Part shown: piece by piece, positions 1-64,000 of the stretch
Numbering within the stretch: position 1 is the first letter of the stretch
How the letters are laid out: the number at the start of each line of letters is the position of its first letter
Assembly (NCBI GenBank): GCA_949987565.1
Contig: OX465103.1
Coordinates: forward strand, 11,060,032 to 11,124,031
Source of the DNA: Luidia sarsii
Lineage: Eukaryota; Echinodermata; Asteroidea; Paxillosida; Luidiidae
DNA length: 64,000 nucleotides
Direction: 5' to 3'
Made by a program: the position numbers and the translations under genes
Notes under the pieces: model-generated
The model's database searches: none
The model's input: only the letters and a program-made list of their open reading frames with translations
What the model was told of the DNA's origin: nothing

Positions 1-25821
<25,821 letters not shown>

Positions 25822-26385
25822 CTTTTCCGAACTCCTGGCAGCAGGGTCCAGATGGCTTCAGCTTTAGATCAACCCTGTGGAGATCAACGATAGTAGGCCT
25901 ATATTGTTCATCAACGTGCAAACCAGCCATGACAACAATTTCGTCTCAAAATGTGCCAAACCAAAGACCGCATGAATCCTATAGTCAAAGTACGCCTATT
26001 CACTGAAACAGAGACCCCATGGAATACCAAATAGTGTCCATACGCTATGTGCTTTGAGGATGACATCGTACAAAGTCGACAGCATACCACAGTGAGCTAT
26101 ACAGCTATCCAAACTGGACAATGGCGTGCCCTAACCGACGTGAAGTTAGCACAGTATGCGAATATACTTCTTGATTGCCCGCTACATGTAACGTGCCGGA
26201 TGGGATGTCCTTCATTTTTAACTGTGATAGTAGAGCCGACTACTGAGCGCACGGTGCTTAACTACATATCGAGTAGGACGAAACCTTAATGTAAAACACT
26301 ATCACCGTCGAAAAATCAAAGGCCACATGTAAAACATTAACAGCCCTGCCTGAATTAAGTACTATAGGCGATAGCAGTATACACT

Positions 26386-26389
26386 TACC
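26386..26389 (-). promoter_or_regulatory. Candidate donor of a 5' untranslated exon of gene A
   Basis: CTCAAG|GTAAGTG on the minus strand ends a possible non-coding first exon at 26389, about 570 bases upstream of the ATG. A matching acceptor (TCCACAG|GG) would start the coding exon at 25874. There is no transcript evidence. TATA-like bases (TTTATAGG on minus) occur near 26490. Confidence 0.3.
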
Positions 26390-27750
26390 TTGAGGAAGGT
26401 TCTACACTCTACAGTCTATCAAAAAAGGAAATGATTTTCTAGCAAAGGTAGAGAAAAAGACAACAACTTTACCTATATCACGGAGCTCACCCTATAAACT
26501 TATTGATCACTTATTTATCACTTCTTTATCGACTGAATTGTTGAGTTAATGTCGGCTTTGCACGTCCTCGAACTTCGCCCACCTCCTGGTTTAAAGGTGA
26601 ACCCGCGGTTATCAGGCAGCAGCTAATGGTCCCGTGGCCTCGACAAGTCAGCAACGCACTACCTACCTATCTAGGGTCATCTGGAAATGCGAACAGTGAT
26701 TTCACATCTCGATATCGAAGTTAATGGCGCTTCTGTTATTATTCCTATTACCCATCGATTCACCCACACCCTTTTTTCCCAAACGTAATATGGATTCTGT
26801 ACAGGATATGCTTTCTGTGTGTTTATCGGTGTTGGATCGCTGTTTCACAATAGTCTTGCTGAAGGCGTGTCGGAAATACACGGATTATGTATCTGAAGGC
26901 ACGGCACTTCTTCCAATGTGTCTCGGAATGCATAAAAACGCAATCAGTCTCATTATGATCTAAAAGAAAATGATACGGAGTCATTCCAAGGTATCCCCGT
27001 GATGGAGATTCGTTTAGAATCCATTTGTTTGTTTTTTGCATTTCACACTAGTCAATGAAAGATTACCTGTTCGGTGAGCTTAAGATTACCCCTTCGGTTA
27101 GCAGGCTGTTTCTTGGTCGTCGACACACGGCACGTTGACTCGCACGGGGCCTTGTCGGTCAGGGCAGGGAGTCAACAATGAACGCGGCGATGCGCACTCC
27201 TTCTCGTATGCGACCACTGATTATATCAGTGGGTCAGCATTGACATAGTGCAATCTGGAGATAGGATCGCCATTCCTCGCTCTATGGGATCACCAATCGG
27301 TCATGAATAGATATAACTTTGTGGTTTTATCGCTCCCGTCACACTTATTCGTAGTAAGCGGGATTCAAGCAGAACCAGCCTGAATGCCTTTCAACATATT
27401 ATTTGTTCCACCTTCGGGGAGGAATTTGAAATTTACCCAAATTCTAAGAAGAATGTAAGAAAGCCGTTCGAACGCGCTGCCGAACCCGCCACGCACGATT
27501 CTTAAACATTCCGGGCGTCTGAACTATAGACATGCAGCTCTGTTGACATAGTAGGAATACTTAGAATGCTGTTATAGAATGTACAGCGCGGCTATACAGT
27601 GCACCTCGAATGCCGTACCTCAAATGCGGATCGATTGTTGCCCGAATACCAGCCCAAAGGCCGGTTGGAAGGTGCCTTGAATGCTGTACCGAATGCAGTC
27701 ATATAACGCTCCCAGAAAGGCCACCGAATAATGGTTCGAACGCCTTGAAT

Positions 27751-27968
27751 ATAGACCAAGGTTTACAAGCCGTCACGTGACTTTCAGAGGTTATTTTTCC
27801 ATCTCATTTGGTGCGGAACAGGGGTGGAAATGAACAAAGAAGATTATCATATTGTCCACATTCTTCTGTGTGCATTTCCATCATTGATCTGTGCCAAATG
27901 AGATGAAAAAAATACCCACTGTAAGTCACGTGATGGCATGTAAAACAGTGATCGTGCAATCGGTCTCT
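27751..27968. mobile_element. Foldback family 6, copy 3
   Basis: Inverted arms CCGTCACGTGACTT / AAGTCACGTGATGG and CATCTCATTTGGTGC / GCCAAATGAGATGAA; ends GACCAAGG / GCAATCGGTC. In the B-A spacer. Confidence 0.75.
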
Positions 27969-28624
27969 TAAAACAGGCTGCAGCGCGAATATAGTTATAG
28001 AACGTACTTAGAATGCATGTACAATGTAATACAGAATAGCCCGAATGTATCCAGAAAGTCGCGAGGTTGTCCTCGATATTGTACAATGCTGACAAACTTT
28101 CTCCACGGTTGTAAGTTAGAATACCCAGGCCTATGTATTTCCAGTCAATAAACGTTCGGCGATATTTCGCAAAAGATGTTTGGGGTCAAGGAAAGGCCAA
28201 CTCATTGATTGTGCGTTGCTCTTTTTGTCAGATTGTGTCGGTTAAAATCTATAGCAAGCTTTCAATACTTTTGATAACACGAATCCGAGTAAAGCTATCT
28301 TTACTCACACACAGCGTTCGTACAGGTACAGCTTATGACTTTGTAGCGCGTTTAATCGGCCCTTGAAAACGCGTTTAATCGGCCCTATTAAGTCAACCAA
28401 ATTCGCACTGCATAATGTTATCGTTGGTTTATTGCTAGCTGGGTTTACATAAGGCACTAATCCATTCATATATATGGACCAGTTTCATTTCGTTTGGAAA
28501 TTATTTCGTTAAGAAAGGCCACACCAGAAATGTTTACATGATTTTCGGGAAAGAAAAGATGACCCAGGTCATGTTTCCATATTTTGAATTTTAATTTTAA
28601 AACTCACTGAAAACCTTTTCCAAG

Positions 28625-28730
28625 TTTGTGGGAGTAGCAACGAATATCATTTTGACTGGACCCGTGGGTAGTTGAACCCCAGACCTGTGGCTTAACATAC
28701 CAGTGCTCTCACCAGCTAAAGTAACATTAA
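28625..28730 (-). repeat. tRNA-like SINE fragment
   Basis: On minus: TTAGCTGGTGAGAGCACTGG (A-box-like) and TCTGGGGTTCAACTACCC (B-box-like). In the B-A spacer. Confidence 0.5.
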
Positions 28731-28800
28731 GTTATTGATAATTGGTTATAATTGATTATTTAGCATTCATTACTGTTTATTGATTTAACAATATTTGAAC

Positions 28801-28940
28801 GGCGCCCCACCCCGTCAAAGACAGTTGACTATTTTGGAAGGCCGCCATCTCATGGCTGCATAGCTCGGGTGGTATAAGCACTGGTACGGTACGTGACGTC
28901 ACAGTGGTCTGTGGTTCAGTCACTTTGGGTTTTGCTATTT
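28801..28940 (+). repeat. tRNA-derived SINE-like element
   Basis: GACAGTTGACTATTTTGGAA head, TAGCTCGGGTGGTATAAGCA and GTCTGTGGTTCAGTCACTTT; same layout as the copy at 14147. Confidence 0.6.
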
Positions 28941-29649
28941 TCACAAAATTAATTTCATTCAAATTTATTCTTTATTTCATTTAAATTATTATATACTTTT
29001 TATTTAGATAAAAGAAATTATGTTGCTGGTTCACTTACTAAAATTGAAACTGAAACTGAAAGAGTTAATTAATTTGTAATAAAAAAAATTAGGAAAGGAA
29101 GGTTTACTCAACTCAAAATATGTAGATAGCCAAAATCTACTATAAAAATGGTACGCACGAAGACCAAAGTTTCACCCATTTACTATTAGTTACATAACGA
29201 GCAATGGATTCAAAAGTTACAGTGTTTTAGATAAGTGCTTCATACTTGACCAAATGCCAGGCTTTAAGAGTAATACATATATTCAGATAAAGATTCGGTT
29301 CTCAGTGAAACTTTCATCGTGTGTAATCAAACATATTTCAAATTAAACTATTATATTTCCTCATATTGGATTTTCAAGGAATGTATGACTAGAAATAGTT
29401 TGCATTAAATCATATCATGAATTTGTTTCAGGAAAAATCCCTCACTATCATTAGCACGAAAATGTATATAGATAAACAGGGACATGACTTGCATCGTTTG
29501 ATATGTGACTTCTAAGACATGATGCTGCCTTGTTACGCTGAAAAATGGATCGTGTCATCCGTTTACGACATTCCAAGCACAACATTCTACACGTTTATGC
29601 AGTGCATGTTGATTAAGATCTATGTAAAACTTCGTGTGATGGGCGTAGG

Positions 29650-29995
29650 TCTTTAAAGGGACAACCCAACATTGGTCGAGGTCAAGGAATAGCACCCATA
29701 CGTTGTCTGATCCAACATAGACCTATGCATGAAATAGCACACCTGTGAACATTTCTCGAGAAGATAGTGAAAACCGCTTCATTTGTTTCGCGAAAAATGC
29801 AGCATTCAACGTTTTGTTCCGTGAGACGTAATCGATATCTTTACTCTTTTCTCCCAAAATACAGCATTTCAGACAGAAACAATTCAGTGCGAGGTTTCTA
29901 CCATAAACATCTTCAAACTGTATAAGTTTCATGTAAATCTGTGCACAATTCTGTTTTTCGATCATACCAATGCTGTGTATGGGCTTTAAGGAAGG
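29650..29995. mobile_element. MITE family 10, copy 1
   Basis: CTTTAAAGGGACAACCCAAC at left, GCTGTGTATGGGCTTTAAGG at right; shares GAAAACCGCTTCATTTGTTT and CAGTGCGAGGTTTCTACCAT with the copy at 59170. In the B-A spacer. Confidence 0.8.
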
Positions 29996-30215
29996 GGTCG
30001 GGGTACGCCATGTGTCTGTCACTTCGAAGAAGAGTTTGTCAGCACACTCCTTTCGAAGACGGCCAGAGCATCCTGCTCGAATCGTCCAGTTCCCACCCAC
30101 CCGTTCTTTCATTTCTTCAGAACCTGCACGCCTGAATTATGTACAATGCATGTTGTGCCATGTTTGTGAAGTCTCCATGACCGATGAGGTCTGTCCGTCG
30201 GTCTGATCTGCTGTT

Positions 30216-55502
<25,287 letters not shown>

Positions 55503-58500
55503 GTTTAGTTCTCAGCAAAGTGCGCCGATGAAATACCAATCAGTGTAGTTCACTGCATGAAAACCCGGCGAATCACTAACTAAAGTGTATAACCCTAGAC
55601 ACACTGAGTGTGGCACACCTATTGCGATTCATCAACAATGATCTGAACGTACAGAGAACGTATGTATGTTTTCACCACCAGTTCCAAAGATCAGCCGAAA
55701 ACTGTGTAAGAGGGTGGGGGTACGTCGTGTTGTACTACTACAGTCCTCAGTTATCAGACTCCATGAAATCCCTATTGACACTCTATTGACACTGCCTTGG
55801 ACTTGGTGATTGGACTTCTCTAAGTTTGGAAGATAAGCGATCTCCACGGGCGAACTTAACACTGACCCCTGTAATATGTTATTCAGCACGATCCACTGCA
55901 CTCTTCAGAGGGAACTTTGATACGAACCACAGATCCTTGAATAAAGAATCGGAGATATCCCAGATATCCTATCTCCGGGTCAGTAGGTAGCTAACAGGTG
56001 TACTTTCAAGGCTGCCTGGTATGACTAAAACTATCGTTCTCTCCATTAGGTCCTGAGATTTTAAAACATTGTCCAGAATTTCAACCACCACATTCTGAAG
56101 GGTTTCCGTCCTGATAAACCTGGTACAGATTCACAGGAGACAAAGACGTGCCAGCTAGAATAGGTATTGTGTAATAGACTGGAAAGGTGACTGGGACTTG
56201 AAATAGGCAACAATGGATAATAAATACTGAAGGCATAACCAGATAATAAATGGGGGTATATGTATCTGAAAAGCAATCATAAGACAACAAAGAACCATGC
56301 TTATAGTCTATATAAGCCAATTCAAGAACGAGTACTAGTTAAAATGAGTTACTCAACCTATAGTTATGTGTCAATGGGACCATCATACATACAATAGGTC
56401 AGGGTCGCCCACTATATGGCCGTACTATAAGTATTGCAATGCCTCTTTTTTTCACGCTGTACATTTGCTTGGACATATCCCGTCAACATCAAGTGATTTT
56501 AAGCTATATAGGGCAAGTGTATAATACTAGCTGCGTATAGTTCGTAACGGAGCACGGGACCACCAGAATCTGGCCACCATGCACGATTTCATTTTGAGAG
56601 GGACTGTAATTCCGACACGCTTTCCCCCATTTCAAGCTCATTTATATAGACGACGAAATCCATCTGATCAATGGTGGCTTGGCTTACCATCTATGCGATG
56701 AAATGACCATCTTTACGGATCATATCGCTCCAAAGTCGTCGACGCTCAGACAAAGTGGAACGTACAATTGCCGAGCATATAACGGCCTTCTGCTTCGCCG
56801 ATGGCTATACTTTCACCGGGTCATGTGACTGGATAGACTTCCGCACCAGTCGTTCGTTGGCGTCCGATGCATGATGCGGGAAGCTTTGGCAGAGAGAATG
56901 TATTGTATACCGCCATTGGAATGCATGTGCGACCATTTAGCTGAACGCCAAGGGGACAATAGCCAACTCTAGCCATATCTCTGATGACTGACATATCAAC
57001 GTGCAATCATTTCCACCTTATTGCTTGACCAACATAGTTTGCTTATAGGATTAGTAAAATACAATGTAGCCTCCTTCTTAAGATTTTCATTAAATTGCTT
57101 ACAAATGCATATCTTAATGCTGGAACATCTTTTCAGAAATGTCAAAAGCATAATCTACATCCAACAAACGGGTTAAATAATGACACATTTGAATATGCAC
57201 GCAGAGCCATCAATTTTTTGATTAGAAATGAATTTTCCTTTTTATTCTCATTTGAACTGTGATGAGCAACTCACTGTAGCTTCAAAAGAGGGCAGAAGAC
57301 ATTTTCAAAATCTTCCCCACAGCGCAGCAGAACTGCCGCACAGTGAGCGTGCTGTGAGCCCTACGGCAATTTGATTATCAATCTTCGTTAACTCAGCCGA
57401 TAAATATCACCTCTGATCTGATTCAGCTTTTGCAAGAATATTTACTCAGAGCAAAGTGCTTCTGCACCTATACGAGTATTTTTTTTAAACGATTCATATA
57501 CGAAATGGATTCCAAAAAGTGGCCGTTACACTACCACGATAAACACACGTAGGAATAAAAAACGGAGCATTCAATCCATCTAAACTAACGGGCTAACAAC
57601 TACTAACATCTGCTCGCCATACTAAACTAACACCTAATATCTGCTCGCCATCACATTGTGCATATCACTGTCAGCGGAAAAGCGAAATGTAATTAACGAC
57701 ATTTGCTCGTATTTATCTAAACCCAATACATTAATCCTAACTCCCTACCGGGCAGTACTGTTTACTTGGAACCCTCCTCAATCCTTGACAACCTTCCTCA
57801 ATCCTCCACAGTCCCCCAGTGTAAATATGACAACCTTCCTCAATCCCCCACAATCCTCCAAGATATATCATTGTAGCATGCTTCCTCAATCCTCCACAGT
57901 CCTCTCCAGTGTACCGGTAAATTTAACAACCTTCCCCAATCATACATAATCCTCCAACTGGACATTTTCATACTTGCCTCAATCCTCCAATACAACCAGG
58001 AGGATTAGGAAGGATTGAGGAAAGTCAGGGTTAAGATTCCTGTTATAGTATTCATACTTCAACTATTCCTATCTACTTTGTCGTTCACCTATAGCAACCA
58101 GTGATCTGTGAACAGCAATTAATTCTGCTGATCTAGTGACTTGCGTCACCAACTGTCAGTTCGGAATGGTTTTTTTATGTGGTTTACATACGAAATGAAA
58201 ATTCCCACGATCTTGTTCAATGTTCAAAGGGAAGGCATACATTCGGACCTCGTAAAATTTTAACTAAACATACCTTTTTCGATATCGTCCTATAGGCACT
58301 GGATAAAAGTGTCAACGATATAATAGCGCACTGTATAATAAGAATGATCAATTATTAAGAAATAACCCTAAGCATGTATACCTAAACCCATTTAAACCGT
58401 TTGCATTCATATGCAATGAAATAAGATTTGAAGGAGGAAATACTGAGCAGGGGCCATACTCCTTCTATTTAGAGATGATATTCATTTCACCGCAAACCTC

Positions 58501-58864
58501 CTAATTGATTATGTAATGAACATTTTGTTTTTAACCTGTCTACCTCAACCCTGGGGATCCCCTAAGAAAAAGGGTACAAACGGATATTGAATACGGAACG
58601 CCGTTAGTCATTTCCCGTCTTGGATGGTTAAGGCGATGCAGGTTTAAGCCAGAAGACGCTTGCCTCTTCAAACTATATCATTGGCCAATATGATGAGCAC
58701 ACCTCGTGCAAGGGATATGGCGTTGTCAGCACCATGGCGACGACACTGGCTCCGCAGCTTCAGGATCCCTTGGAGCTTGAGGGTCGGGCCGATGGTCTCC
58801 TCACCGCCCCATCCCCCCTATCCCTAGGCTTCCCCCCCACCCTTACGTCGACTGGGCTCCCCGT
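55503..58864. other. Spacer between genes C and B (3.4 kb)
   Basis: Should contain the promoter and 5' untranslated region of gene B and the 3' untranslated region of gene C. Apart from a cluster of CCTCAATCCTCCA repeats (57770-58015) I recognise no repeat family or gene. A strong minus-strand donor at 56688 (GTAAGC) and an acceptor near 55550 (TTTTCATGCAG) could define a 5' untranslated exon of B; this is speculative. Confidence 0.5.
57770..58015. repeat. Imperfect CCTCAATCCTCCACAGT repeat
   Basis: Four or five loose units, ending with an inverted piece (GGAGGATTAGGAAGGATTGA). In the C-B spacer. Confidence 0.75.
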
Positions 58865-63918
<5,054 letters not shown>

Positions 63919-64000
63919 CTGCCAAAAGATAATCGAGCATGGTCCACCTTCAACTTAACTACATTATGTCATCCGACTGACCATACGTTTGCCCTCTGTG

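Larger units (their letters stand above)
25822..30215. other. Spacer between genes B and A (4.4 kb)
   Basis: Holds the putative 5' untranslated region and promoter of gene A (about 25822-26600), one foldback element (27751-27968), tRNA-like SINE fragments (28625-28730 and 28801-28940) and an inverted-repeat element (29650-29995). No conserved protein was recognised in short ORFs here. AATAAA-type motifs on the minus strand at 28964-28976 could end gene B but are 1.2 kb past its stop. Confidence 0.6.

Overview
This window looks like metazoan nuclear DNA. Short, phase-conserved coding exons sit in long introns full of tandem repeats and small inverted-repeat transposons. All recognisable coding sequence lies on the minus strand and belongs to one family: the sulfonylurea-receptor (SUR, ABCC8/ABCC9-like) branch of the ABCC transporters. 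No bacterial operon, CRISPR array or phage gene is visible. The source is most likely a marine deuterostome invertebrate. I favour an echinoderm over a lancelet, because sea urchins are reported to have expanded SUR-like ABCC genes and the inverted-repeat families feel familiar from echinoderm genomes. That rests on memory and is only moderately secure.

Layout, in the direction of transcription (right to left): gene C enters from beyond base 64000 and shows only its last seven exons (63918-58865, stop TAG). About 3.4 kb of spacer follows. Gene B is complete: 31 exons from ATG at 55502 to TGA at 30216-30218, predicted 1572 aa (human SUR1 is 1581 aa). About 4.4 kb of spacer follows. Gene A starts with ATG at 25821 and shows 27 exons, running off the left edge inside its second nucleotide-binding domain. 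The three genes form a head-to-tail tandem array. Wherever copies can be compared, intron positions and phases are the same, and I saw no frameshift or stop in any exon.

Each protein follows the SUR plan: TMD0 (five membrane segments, N-terminal Cys pair and N-glycosylation sequons), an L0 linker, TMD1, a charged linker, NBD1 (Walker [14 protein letters not shown], degenerate Walker B with DD), TMD2 and NBD2 (Walker A GRTGAGKS, signature FSVGQ, Walker B with catalytic Glu). SURs are regulatory subunits of ATP-sensitive K+ channels (Kir6.x partners) rather than proven pumps. Several residues that line the glibenclamide pocket in mammalian SUR1 are present here. No Kir6-like gene is visible in the window.

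The non-coding part has three layers. (1) Locally expanded tandem repeats, different in each paralogous intron. (2) At least eight families of short inverted-repeat elements, some present two to four times, some nested, and some abutting splice sites. (3) A few tRNA-like SINE fragments. Long ORFs on either strand inside these repeats (for example at 3.4-4.0, 34.9-35.6, 46.5-47.6 and 50.6-51.1 kb) are products of repeat units and not genes. Parts of the exons of A and B are identical at the DNA level while their introns are unrelated, which points to gene conversion.
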